Positions 43,201 to 50,270 of a stretch of 56,119 nucleotides of DNA are shown piece by piece. Under the pieces are notes generated by a model that searched no databases, was not told the DNA's origin, and worked only from the letters and a program-made list of their open reading frames with translations. The stretch is from Streptomyces sp. sk2.1 (GTDB lineage Bacteria > Actinomycetota > Actinomycetes > Streptomycetales > Streptomycetaceae): positions 309,841-365,959 of the forward strand of contig NZ_RDBO01000020.1 of the NCBI RefSeq assembly GCF_008120935.1, given 5' to 3'. Each line of letters opens with the position of its first letter. The first letter of the stretch is position 1. Both the position numbers and the translations under genes were made by a program.

Positions 43201-45052
43201 CCCGCCCGTGGAGCCTGCCGCCCAGGGCGGCCACGGCGTCCAGCACCTCCTGCGGCACCACGGGCTCACCGGCCGGCTGCCCGTGCTCCCCGGTGCGGGC
43301 GGGGGCGTCCGGGCGCCATGACGCCGCCCGGTCGGCCACGACGCGCAGCAGCAGGTCGGCGATGGCCGGGAGGGTGGCGGCGGTGCCGTGGGCGGCCAGC
43401 CCGCACAGCGCCGCCACCGGTTCGTCCGGGTCCGGGTGGGAACTCAGCAGGGCCAGTTCCCGCTCGTCGGGGCCGCCGAGTCCGGCCGCGACGCGGGGCG
43501 GCAGGCCGCGGGGGTCCAGTCGGGTGAGGAGGTCGTGGCGCGCTTCCGGGTCGTCGGTGAGCTGCCAGAGGATTTCGAGGGCGCGGTCGCGCACGGCGCG
43601 CAGATGGGGTGCGATCCCGTCCGGGGCCGGGGGGTCCTCCACGATTCCCAGCCCGTCCCGCAGGGCCCGTACGGTGCGGGGCCCGCCGATCGCCTCCAGG
43701 GTCTCCAGGGCCGCGGCCGGTGCCGAGGGGAGCAGGGCGAGCACGGCCTCCTCGGCGGCCTCGTGGCGCAGTTCGCGGATCGCGTCGAGGAACGGCGCGG
43801 GGGCGGGGGCGGACGGGAGCAGCCGGGTGATCGCGTCCCCGACCGGCAGGTCGTCGGCCCCCTGCCCGGCCAGGGCCACCAGCAGGGCGAGCCGCCTGGG
43901 CCAGTCCGGGGCGTCGGCCGCCGCCTCCACCAGCACCCGGAACGCCTCCTTCCGGGTGGTGAAGAGGACGGTCGCCACCTCGCGGGGCGGGATCGAGTGG
44001 TCGGCCAGGGCGAGGCCGACGACGGCCGGGACGTCCGGGTCCCGCGGGAAGTGTCCGCGCCGGTGAAGGCCGCGCAGGCAGGTCACCGCGGGTCCGCCGA
44101 GGAGCAGGGGGTCGCGCGCGGCGAGGGCCGTCAGCGCGCCGATGTCGTCGCGGTCCGCCAGGTCGCCGAGCAGTTCCATGGCGCGCCGACGGAGGACCGG
44201 CGGGAGGCCGGGGTCCTCGACGGCCTCCCGCAGCAGGTCGCGGTGGCCGTGGCGGGCGGCGGCCGCGAGGGCTGCCTCGGCGGCCTCGGGCCGCTCCCGT
44301 ACGGAGTCCCCCTCGGGTCCGTCCCCCGTTCCGGTGGTGAGGAACGGGGCGAGGCGCCCCCGGGGCAGCGGTTCCGTCGCCGCCCACGGTTCGGCGAGCT
44401 CGGTCAGCGCGTCGACGACGACCCGGGGGTCGTCGGTGCCGAGCAGGCCGGTCAGGCGGGCCCGGGCCGGGGCCGGGGCCAGCAGTCCGGCGTGCAGGCC
44501 CTGCCGGACCAGCCGGACCGCCTCGGCCCGCAGGACCGGATCGGCGGCGGCCGCCAGCTCGTCCACGAGCCGTGCCGGGTGGTGCGCGGCGGTGATGTCC
44601 GTCTCCCGCACGGCCCGGTGGAGGAGTTCGCCGGGCGCCTCGTCGCGGAGCACGGCGGGGTCGTGCAGGAGGTCGGCGCGCAGCCAGGCGGTCCGTACCC
44701 GGTCCGGCAGCGCCCCGGCCGTGCGCCAGGACGGCCGGGGGTGCCCGCGGAGGTGGGGGGCGAGCCGCTCGTACAGCCCCGCCAGGAGGAGATCCGCCTC
44801 CGGCGGGCCCATGAGCTCCTTCGGCAGCAGCGCGGCGAGTTCGGCCCGTTCCCCGTCGTCGGCCGGGCCGCAGGCGGCGAGCCGCTCGTCGAGCAGGACC
44901 AGTCCCAGGTGGCGCCGGGCGGGGTCCTCGTGCCGGATCAGCCGCCCCAGGGCGTCCGGCGGGCAGTCCCGTGCGTCCGGGAGCCCGGACAGCGGGCCGG
45001 TACCGGCCCGGTCCACGGCGTCGTGGAGGTGCGTGTCGGCCGGTTTCCGCAT
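40262..45052 (-). CDS. Very large HEAT-repeat protein of unknown function
   Basis: A 1,596-residue protein, the longest gene in the window, built almost wholly of alpha-helical HEAT-like repeats. Clear examples are VHRMLRHRDRHVRKHVIALL, then TAIAACLDHPNMNIRKTAAEALVRAG and LLFRLGHDDNPGLRTALLAAL in the middle, and the C-terminal run LLDDPRPDVVRMAIRTLCRAG and LLAHPHAVVRGAAAEGLVELG. I see no catalytic motif, signal peptide or membrane helix, so it is probably a cytoplasmic scaffold. An internal hydrophilic linker is encoded by a 30-bp minisatellite (42001-42180). The ATG at 45052 (MRKPADTHLHDAVDRAG) is the first reasonable start. Codon use matches its neighbours, giving no sign of recent transfer. 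It stands alone between terminators and may be lineage-restricted. Confidence 0.8.
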   Translation of the reverse strand: MRKPADTHLHDAVDRAGTGPLSGLPDARDCPPDALGRLIRHEDPARRHLGLVLLDERLAACGPADDGERAELAALLPKELMGPPEADLLLAGLYERLAPHLRGHPRPSWRTAGALPDRVRTAWLRADLLHDPAVLRDEAPGELLHRAVRETDITAAHHPARLVDELAAAADPVLRAEAVRLVRQGLHAGLLAPAPARARLTGLLGTDDPRVVVDALTELAEPWAATEPLPRGRLAPFLTTGTGDGPEGDSVRERPEAAEAALAAAARHGHRDLLREAVEDPGLPPVLRRRAMELLGDLADRDDIGALTALAARDPLLLGGPAVTCLRGLHRRGHFPRDPDVPAVVGLALADHSIPPREVATVLFTTRKEAFRVLVEAAADAPDWPRRLALLVALAGQGADDLPVGDAITRLLPSAPAPAPFLDAIRELRHEAAEEAVLALLPSAPAAALETLEAIGGPRTVRALRDGLGIVEDPPAPDGIAPHLRAVRDRALEILWQLTDDPEARHDLLTRLDPRGLPPRVAAGLGGPDERELALLSSHPDPDEPVAALCGLAAHGTAATLPAIADLLLRVVADRAASWRPDAPARTGEHGQPAGEPVVPQEVLDAVAALGGRLHGRGAIRPVCLLGAADVREAGHALVATTALDLLDRPGLSDAERAILLEALLRAPWAGTRARVHRMLRHRDRHVRKHVIALLARDATGEDAQALSASLTALTTARDIQTVRQALHALGHARAHWASTAIAACLDHPNMNIRKTAAEALVRAGTPAALPKLLFRLGHDDNPGLRTALLAALRTILGDARAATLLAAAEHGRDARSRELLLAGLDGALTVRAILALEEQRSPVAAELLALVASGRVAAASGDVDALAPALARHGIAAPDAGRPPAADAADLEADRDVAALVAGGWNPSLALRIADRDGPLRPGRADELRPMLDHWLRLAGSRPAHRRKVIRFALRICATSRPTGEPVARTWSAGEPAAPTRPAGEPVARVRPTGESAARTWSAGELAVLARSAGVLLDALADARDEDRHDLIAVLEEAAPMTTAARRPSAIASVRALRPAPAAPHRSTLTLLRRLGAVPVRADLDRALAGARLGADPWRAETAVLREAFTVPEPGTAPLPAGTRAWRATLEAAVRTPDGPAELRGRDDGTVPSQDRLNALIEAYRGADDPAVREALLDWMAFLQPLDAPPCAAPGADRATPPPRHVRADDLDQPRSAAQYERLLTMLDSDAADHRDTAARALARWPEPEARLAVLRAHLRGRVELPPGADPARALAGIDEAELRGDGVRPGLVARAAARLGPAEREPLVPLLLEWWEHAPAGLGAEIAGALHAHPADALAEALGERLAAGAWGFLDLLVGRPLLRTPALTETCRRLRAEGRDELADRLRLVEGPLRGPDAARRDAAALAALRERGTAAPADPARPPSRRELLDLARAGTPEQICRALTELAGEHPGPDAEPDRRLHELLDELITHPRPEVRLRAHRTSRVVLDRPAHLRLTASLLDDPRPDVVRMAIRTLCRAGWEPAAPAVTGLLAHPHAVVRGAAAEGLVELGPAAVPALRKAAARARPDRRSRYTSLLDRIGNAKDGAPTGR
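42001..42180 (-). repeat. Six-unit 30-bp in-frame minisatellite inside the HEAT-repeat gene
   Basis: Six consecutive 30-base units (starting at 42001, 42031, 42061, 42091, 42121 and 42151) share the core CTCCCCGGYGGRCC and encode decapeptides such as TGEPVARTWS, AGEPAAPTRP, AGEPVARVRP and AGELAVLARS. The unit starting at 42121 is almost identical to that at 42031. They form a proline/glycine-rich linker between helical arrays. Because the length is a multiple of three, copy-number change would alter linker length without breaking the gene. Confidence 0.85.
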
Positions 45053-45134
45053 CGTCGGATGCTAGCCGGGGCGTTCCGGCCCCCACCAACGGGATTCGGT
45101 CCCGGTCCCCGGACGCGCCCCGCCCGGCGGGCGC

Positions 45135-45299
45135 TCAGTAGCCGCCGGACCCCACGTGGTCCGTCAGCGCCAGCTCACGGGCGAAGGCGCGCACCCGCAG
45201 CAGGCACCGGGCGGCGAGGCGGACGGACCGGCGGTGGTGCGGGCCGTAGGCCGCGCTCCAGAGTGCCGGGACACGCACGGACGGCTGGATGTGGGTCAT
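45135..45299 (-). CDS. Small hypothetical protein
   Basis: A 54-residue basic frame (ATG at 45299, MTHIQPSVRVPALWSAAYGPHHRRSVRLAARCLL..., ending HVGSGGY). No family is recognised. It is divergent from the LysR gene with 74 bases between the starts, the usual place for a LysR-regulated target. Codon use in the third position is GC-rich as expected of a gene. It could also be non-coding; the longer frame to 45335 adds a non-conserved arginine-rich start. Confidence 0.45.
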   Translation of the reverse strand: MTHIQPSVRVPALWSAAYGPHHRRSVRLAARCLLRVRAFARELALTDHVGSGGY

Positions 45300-45373
45300 G
45301 CGTCCAGCCTCGCCCCGCGGCCGCGATCGGTCCAACAGATGGATCAGCTGGCTGCCATCGATAACGTGGATGG

Positions 45374-46333
45374 ATGGAGATACGCCAACTCCGCCACTTC
45401 ATGGCGGTGGTCACGCACGGCGGTTTCACCGCCGCCGCACGGGCCGAGCTGATCGTGCAGTCCGCGCTGAGCACCTCCGTGCGCAACCTCGAACGGGAGC
45501 TGGGCGCCGAGCTGTTCGACCGGACCGGCCGACGGGTGGTGCTCACCGAGGCGGGCCGGGCGCTGCTGCCCGCGGCCCGGTCGGTGCTGGCCGGGACCCG
45601 GGCCGCGCGGGAGGCCGTGGCGGCCGTGTCGGGGCTGACGACCGGCCGGTTGCGGATCGGCACGATCCAGACCCTGACCTGCGTGGATCTGGCGGCCGAG
45701 CTGGCCTCGTACCACCGGTCGTGGCCGGGGGTGCAGATCTCGTTGCGCGAGGCGACGACGCCGGAGCTGGTCGCGGGGCTCCGGGCCGGTGAGCTGGACC
45801 TCGCCTATCTCGCGCCGGACGCGGCCGAACTCCCCGACGGCATCGCCGGGTTCGCGACCTGGCACGAGGACCTGGTGCTGATCACCGCGCCGGGCCACCG
45901 GCTGGCGACCGCCGGACGCACCCTGATCAAGGACCTCGCCGACGAGCCGTTCGTGGACTTCCGCGCGGGCACCGGTCTGGAGACGGCGGTGCGGCGGCTG
46001 GCCGCGCACTGCGGCCTGGAGCGCCGGATCACCTGCGACGTCACCCAGATCCGGCTGCTCGTCGACCTCGTGCGGGCCGGCATCGGGGTGGCGATCGTGC
46101 CGCGGCGGATCGGGGAGGACGCGGGGCTGCCGTGCGTGAGCATCCGCCAGCCGGAGCCCGGCCGGACGGTGGTCCTCGCGGGGCGGGCGCCCCGGCCCCG
46201 CAATCCGGCCGCGGAGGCCCTCCTGGACCGGCTGACCGGCCCGGACCAGGAACGGGGCCGTGCGCGAACCCCCAGCGCGACGTCCGTTTTCCGCCGGTAC
46301 GGGGACGCGGCGGTGCCGATGCTGGAGCCATGA
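45374..46333 (+). CDS. LysR-family transcriptional regulator
   Basis: A 319-residue LysR-type regulator. Residues 1-60 form the winged helix-turn-helix (MEIRQLRHFMAVVTHGGFTA, then VQSALSTSVRNLERELGAELFDRTGRRVVLTEAG). The rest is the periplasmic-binding-like effector domain. Effector unknown. The stop overlaps the start of the DUF1203 gene (ATGA), so that gene is co-translated and probably part of its function. The divergent small frame at 45135-45299 may be a target. The promoter region between them has the locally AT-rich ATCGATAACG. Confidence 0.93.
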   Translation: MEIRQLRHFMAVVTHGGFTAAARAELIVQSALSTSVRNLERELGAELFDRTGRRVVLTEAGRALLPAARSVLAGTRAAREAVAAVSGLTTGRLRIGTIQTLTCVDLAAELASYHRSWPGVQISLREATTPELVAGLRAGELDLAYLAPDAAELPDGIAGFATWHEDLVLITAPGHRLATAGRTLIKDLADEPFVDFRAGTGLETAVRRLAAHCGLERRITCDVTQIRLLVDLVRAGIGVAIVPRRIGEDAGLPCVSIRQPEPGRTVVLAGRAPRPRNPAAEALLDRLTGPDQERGRARTPSATSVFRRYGDAAVPMLEP

Positions 46334-46848
46334 CGACGCTCCACGACACGACGACATTCCACGAGACGCGGGCCATCGCCCCCGACGTACTGAAGCAGCT
46401 GCGCGAGCGGGACGACGCCGGTGTCGCCCGCCGCCCCGTCACCGACCCCGAGGGCGGCGCCCCGCTCCGCTGCTGCCTGCGGCGCAGCGCGGCCGGTGAG
46501 CGGATCGTCCTGGTCTCGTACGCGCCGCTGCGCCGCTGGGCGGCCGGGACGGGGGCCGAGCCCGGCCCGTACGACGAGTGCGGTCCCGTCTTCATCCATG
46601 CCGAGGAGTGCCCGGGGCACACCGCCGGGCCCGGTTATCCGGCCACGATGCACGGCGCCCGCCGGGTGCTGCGCGCCTACGACGCCCGGGGGCACATCCT
46701 CGGGGGGACGCTGGTGGAGATCCCCGTGGAGCGGGCCGCCGAGGTGGACGACGTGCTGAGCGGTGTCCTCGCCGACCCGGCGGTGGCGCTGGTGCACGTA
46801 CGGGCGGTGGAGTTCGGCTGCTTCATGGCCGAGGTACGCCGCCGGTAG
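46330..46848 (+). CDS. DUF1203 family protein
   Basis: A 172-residue cytoplasmic protein. CCLRRSAAGERIVLVSYAPL, GPVFIHAEECPG, then ARRVLRAYDARGHILGGTLV and VHVRAVEFGCFMAEVRR match DUF1203, a family of small proteins of unknown function often found next to regulators. The FIHAEEC and EFGCF segments hold conserved histidine, glutamate and cysteine residues that could bind metal or be catalytic. The ATG at 46330 overlaps the LysR stop. Confidence 0.87.
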   Translation: MTTLHDTTTFHETRAIAPDVLKQLRERDDAGVARRPVTDPEGGAPLRCCLRRSAAGERIVLVSYAPLRRWAAGTGAEPGPYDECGPVFIHAEECPGHTAGPGYPATMHGARRVLRAYDARGHILGGTLVEIPVERAAEVDDVLSGVLADPAVALVHVRAVEFGCFMAEVRRR

Positions 46849-46853
46849 CCGGG

Positions 46854-46868
46854 CGGGGCCGCGCCCCG
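46854..46868. terminator. Short hairpin between DUF1203 and TetR genes
   Basis: CGGGGC (46854-46859) and GCCCCG (46863-46868) with a 3-base loop lie between convergent stops at 46848 and 46882. This is a weak terminator candidate. Confidence 0.4.
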
Positions 46869-46881
46869 GCCGCCGCCGAGG

Positions 46882-47475
46882 TCAGGGGCGCAGCGCGCGC
46901 AGCAGCAGGTCGGCCAGGTGGTCGGCGACCTCCTGGCGGCCCAGCGGGCCGTCGGGCCGGTACCAGGTGGACAGGTGGTGGATCGAGCCGAAGTGGTAGT
47001 CGACGACGAGGTCCGCGGGGGTGGCCGTGGAGAACACCCCGCTGCGCTGGCCCTCCTCCACCAGGGCCCGGAAGCGCTCGTGGTAGCGGCGCCGCTCCGC
47101 CCGTACCTGCTTGTTCTTCTCCGGGCTCAGGTGGTGCATGGAACGGAAGAAGATCGAGGCGTCGTCGAGGTTCTCGATGGTGGTGACGACCACGTCGGCG
47201 GCGGCGTCGCGCAGCCGCTGCTCGACGGGGGCGTCGGCGTCGGCGAAGGCGTCGAGGCGCTCCTGCTGGAGCCGGAGCACCCGGGAGTAGACCTCCTGGA
47301 GGAGGTCCTCCTTGGAACCGAAGTAGTGGTAGAGCGCGCCCTTGGTGACGCCCGCGGCCTCGACGATCTCCTGGACCGAGGTGCGGTCGTAGCCGCGCTC
47401 GGCGAAGAGCCGGGTGGCGGCGGCCAGCAGTCGCTGGGGGACGGGAGCGGTGTCCTCGTCCGTCGCCTTGGTCAT
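46882..47475 (-). CDS. TetR-family regulator of the acyl-CoA ligase operon
   Basis: A 197-residue TetR repressor. PVPQRLLAAATRLFAERGYDRTSVQEIVEAAGVTKGALYHYFGSKEDLL is the DNA-binding domain (about 12-60). The C-terminal part (FRSMHHLSPEKNKQVRAERRRYHERFRALV) resembles the KstR2/fatty-acid-responsive group, suggesting an acyl-CoA ligand. It is the third gene of the minus-strand set SDR, acyl-CoA ligase, TetR. Its likely operator is before the SDR gene (50031-50048), with a related copy before the kinase/acyl-CoA dehydrogenase operon (37883-37900). The ATG at 47475 has a GGAAGGCGG ribosome site; the frame to 47616 is a repeat-derived shadow. Confidence 0.92.
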   Translation of the reverse strand: MTKATDEDTAPVPQRLLAAATRLFAERGYDRTSVQEIVEAAGVTKGALYHYFGSKEDLLQEVYSRVLRLQQERLDAFADADAPVEQRLRDAAADVVVTTIENLDDASIFFRSMHHLSPEKNKQVRAERRRYHERFRALVEEGQRSGVFSTATPADLVVDYHFGSIHHLSTWYRPDGPLGRQEVADHLADLLLRALRP

Positions 47476-47541
47476 TGCCGCCGCCTTCCTTCCGTGCCGT
47501 GCCCGATCGATCCCTGCGGGTTCCCTCCCGTGCCCGGGCGA

Positions 47542-47577
47542 ACCGGGTCTACCGGGTCTACCGGGTCTACCGGGTCT
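47542..47577 (-). repeat. Four perfect 9-bp repeats carrying tandem in-frame TAG stops
   Basis: ACCGGGTCT occurs four times without change (47542-47577). On the minus strand the unit reads TAGACCCGG in phase with the acyl-CoA ligase gene, so its stop codon (47578-47576) is followed by further in-frame TAG codons every nine bases. The array overlaps the ligase end and fills part of the gap to the TetR gene. Confidence 0.85.
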
Positions 47578-49234
47578 ACCGGGGGGAACGCAGTTCCCGC
47601 CTGAGGATCTTCCCACTCGCCGTCTTCGGCAGCTCGGCCAGGATCTCCACCTCGCGCGGGTACTTGTACGCGGCGAGCCGTTCCCGGCAGTACGCGCTCA
47701 GCTCCTCGGGTCCGGCCGAGGCGCCGGGCCGGAGGCTGACGCAGGCGCGGACGGTCTCGCCCCGGTAGGGGTCGGGGACGCCGACGACGGCCGCCTCCCG
47801 GACCGCCGGGTGGGTGTACAGGACGTCCTCCACCTCGCGCGGCCAGACCTTGAAGCCGGAGGCGTTGATCATGTCCTTCTTGCGGTCGACGACGTAGAGC
47901 CAGCCCGCGCCGTCCATGAAGCCGACGTCCCCGGTGCGCAGTTCGCCGTCGGGGAAGGCGGCGGCGGTGGCCTCGGGCATGCGCCAGTAGCCGGAGACGA
48001 CCTGTGGGCCGCGGACGGCGATCTCGCCCTGTTCGCCGAGGGGGACCTCCGCGCCGTTCTCGTCGAGGATCCTGACCACCGTGTCGGGGCCGGGGACGCC
48101 GACCGAGAGCGTGCCGGAGGCCGGGTCGACGGGTGCCTCCCGCTCCGGGGGCACGGAGGCGCAGGGGGCGGTGCACTCGGTGAGACCGTAGCCGTTGCGG
48201 ATGTACGGGCCGAAGCCCGCCCGGAACTTCTCGACGAGCGCGGGCGGCAGCGGTGCGCCGCCGGAGGAGATCACCGCGAAGGAGGCGAAGTGGTCGGGGG
48301 TGGCGTCGGGGTGGGCGGCCAGGGCCATGAAGGCGGTCGAGGGGCCCACGGTGTAGGCGGGGCGGTGCTCGGCGAAGGCTTCGAGCACGACGCCGGGGTG
48401 GAAGCGGTACGCGAGCACGAGGGTGCCCGCGTTGGTGAGGCAGGCGGCCAGCTGGCACACCATGCCGGTGATGTGGAAGAGCGGGGCGAGCGCGAAGTAC
48501 GCGGAGCCCTCGGCGACGGGGTGCCCGGCGCGCTGCCGCTCGGCGTTGACCATGATGTTGCCGTGGGAGTTCAGGGCGCCCTTGGGGGTGCCGCTGGTCC
48601 CGGAGGTGTAGCTGATCAGGGCGGTGTCGGCGGAGGCGGGCCCGCGGCCCTCGGGGGCTTCGAGGCCCTGCCGGGCGACGGCGACCAGGTCGTCGGTGTC
48701 GTCGGGCACCGGCAGTCGCTCGAAGCCGAGCACGCGTTCGTCGTCGCGGGTCTGGAGGTCCGGCTCACTGGTGGTGAGGGCGATCCGTACGCCCGGGGCG
48801 CCGGCCGCGGTGTCCCGCAGGTACGCCTCCCAGGTCCGGTCCGCGCAGATCACCGCGGTGACCTCGGCGTCCTTCAGCACGTGGCCGACCTCGCCGGACT
48901 TGTACATGGGGTTGAGCGGGACGACGACGGCCCCGGCCTTCCAGGCGCCGAGCAGCGCGAGCACGAACTGCGGGGTGTTCTGGAGCATGATCGCGACCCG
49001 GTCGCCGGGGGCCAGGCCCGCGGCGGCGAGGTGGCCGGCCACCGAGTCGGAGAGCGCGTCGGTCTCGCGGTAGCTCAGGCGGCCGTCGAAGTAGGCGAGG
49101 GCGGTGCGGCCGGGGGCGCGTACGACGGACTCCCGGAAGGCGTGGACCAGGGTCTCGGCGGGGTGGACGGGGGCCCGCTGGGCCTCGCTGAGCAGGGGCA
49201 GCCAGGGCTTCGCCGCGTAGACGGACTCGCTCAT
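47576..49234 (-). CDS. AMP-forming acyl-CoA synthetase
   Basis: A 552-residue adenylate-forming ligase that activates a carboxylic acid to its CoA ester. ISYTSGTSGTPKGALNSHGN is the ATP-binding P-loop-like motif A3; NGYGLTECTAP (A5), LRTGDVGFMD (A7), VDRKKDMINASGFKVWPREVE (A8) and LPKTASGKILRREL with the catalytic lysine (A10) are all present. The binding pocket does not let me name the acid; medium-chain, keto- or hydroxy-acids are possible. The ATG at 49234 overlaps the SDR stop (ATGA), so the two are coupled. With the SDR and TetR, and the kinase/acyl-CoA dehydrogenase pair elsewhere, it fits an Lva-like catabolic set. The stop lies in a 9-bp repeat array. Confidence 0.92.
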   Translation of the reverse strand: MSESVYAAKPWLPLLSEAQRAPVHPAETLVHAFRESVVRAPGRTALAYFDGRLSYRETDALSDSVAGHLAAAGLAPGDRVAIMLQNTPQFVLALLGAWKAGAVVVPLNPMYKSGEVGHVLKDAEVTAVICADRTWEAYLRDTAAGAPGVRIALTTSEPDLQTRDDERVLGFERLPVPDDTDDLVAVARQGLEAPEGRGPASADTALISYTSGTSGTPKGALNSHGNIMVNAERQRAGHPVAEGSAYFALAPLFHITGMVCQLAACLTNAGTLVLAYRFHPGVVLEAFAEHRPAYTVGPSTAFMALAAHPDATPDHFASFAVISSGGAPLPPALVEKFRAGFGPYIRNGYGLTECTAPCASVPPEREAPVDPASGTLSVGVPGPDTVVRILDENGAEVPLGEQGEIAVRGPQVVSGYWRMPEATAAAFPDGELRTGDVGFMDGAGWLYVVDRKKDMINASGFKVWPREVEDVLYTHPAVREAAVVGVPDPYRGETVRACVSLRPGASAGPEELSAYCRERLAAYKYPREVEILAELPKTASGKILRRELRSPR

Positions 49235-49998
49235 GCGCGGGTCTCCTCCCACTTCCGCTGAAGGTGGTTCATGCCGCCGAGCCAGTGGTCGGTGTCCTCG
49301 GCGCGAGCCCGGTAGTACCCGGCGACCTCGGGGTGCGGCAGGACGAGGAAGCGGTCCTCGGCCATGGCGTCGAAGAGCGCGTCGGCGACCGCGGCGGGCT
49401 CGATGGCGCCGGGGGCGAGGACGAGTTCGCCCGCCGACCCGGCGGCGGCGAGCATGTCCGTGCGCACGCCCTGCGGGCAGATCGCGTGGACCTTGACACC
49501 GCGGTGGCGGTAGGTGAGGGAGAGCCATTCGGCGAAGGCGACGGCGCCGTGCTTGGTGACGCTGTACGGGGCGGCGCCGATCATCGTCAGCAGTCCGGCG
49601 GCGGAGGCGGTCGAGACGAACCGGCCGCTGCCGCGCTCCAGCCAGGCCGGCAGCAGGGCCCTGGCGGCGCGGACGTGGGCCATCACGTTGACGTCCCAGG
49701 CCGCGGCCCAGACCTCCTCGTCGGCCAGTACGTCGCCGGGCGAGGCGAGACCGGCGTTGGCGCAGTAGACGTCGATGGCGCCGTCGAGGGCGTCCCGGGC
49801 CTCGTCCACGATCCGCGAGGCGTCGCCGACGACGGCGACGGCGCCGATCTCCTCGGCCAGCGGCCCGATGCCGGCCGCGTCGAGGTCGTTGACCACGACC
49901 CGCGCGCCCTCCTCGGCGAACCGGCGGGCCAGCGCGGCGCCGATGCCGCCTCCGGCCCCCGTGACCACCACGCCCGCGCCCCGCACCGTGCCACCCAT
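49231..49998 (-). CDS. SDR-family oxidoreductase of the acyl-CoA ligase operon
   Basis: A 255-residue classical SDR. VVVTGAGGGIGAALARRFAEEGARVVVND is the NAD(P)-binding motif with an aspartate for cofactor choice. Also visible are CANAGLAS, STASAAG, YSVTKHG (catalytic tyrosine and lysine) and ICPQGVRTDM. It is the promoter-proximal gene of the operon and is coupled to the acyl-CoA ligase by ATGA. By analogy with LvaD it could reduce or oxidise a keto/hydroxy group on the acyl-CoA; that is inference. The ATG at 49998 follows GAGAGAGGCGGG. The longer frame to 50187 is rejected. Confidence 0.9.
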   Translation of the reverse strand: MGGTVRGAGVVVTGAGGGIGAALARRFAEEGARVVVNDLDAAGIGPLAEEIGAVAVVGDASRIVDEARDALDGAIDVYCANAGLASPGDVLADEEVWAAAWDVNVMAHVRAARALLPAWLERGSGRFVSTASAAGLLTMIGAAPYSVTKHGAVAFAEWLSLTYRHRGVKVHAICPQGVRTDMLAAAGSAGELVLAPGAIEPAAVADALFDAMAEDRFLVLPHPEVAGYYRARAEDTDHWLGGMNHLQRKWEETRA

Positions 49999-50030
49999 CG
50001 GTCCCGCCTCTCTCAGCCGATTCCACCGGC

Positions 50031-50048
50031 AGACTAACCAGTCGGTAT
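50031..50048 (-). promoter_or_regulatory. TetR-type operator upstream of the SDR/acyl-CoA ligase/TetR operon
   Basis: AGACTAACCAGTCGGTAT, 33-50 bases before the SDR start. Its right part ACCAGTCGGTAT (50037-50048) is identical to the half-site in the operator at 37883-37900 (opposite strand there). One site is nearly symmetric and the other more degenerate in its left half. Confidence 0.6.
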
Positions 50049-50234
50049 GTCGAATCGGAAGGGGTGGGCGCGACCGGGCGGAGCGGTGGACGCGTCGGGA
50101 CGGAAGGGCGGAGGAGGCGACGTGCCGGGACCGGCGGGGCCGACGGGACCGGCACCGTCCGGCGGGCACACCCGTCACACCCGTCACGTCCGGCTCATTC
50201 CGTACGGCCTGAACGCGCGCTAGCGTGCGTGACC

Positions 50235-50270
50235 ATGACAGAGGTCGCGATCATGGAGGTAGCCGAATGA
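50235..50270 (+). CDS. Possible 11-codon leader ORF before the namZ-like gene
   Basis: ATG at 50235 encodes MTEVAIMEVAE and stops at 50270. Its ATGA stop overlaps the ATG of the next gene (50267), and the ribosome site of that gene (GGAGGT) lies inside it. Translation of this peptide would therefore influence access to the main start. Evidence is positional only; it has no strong ribosome site of its own. Confidence 0.3.
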   Translation: MTEVAIMEVAE

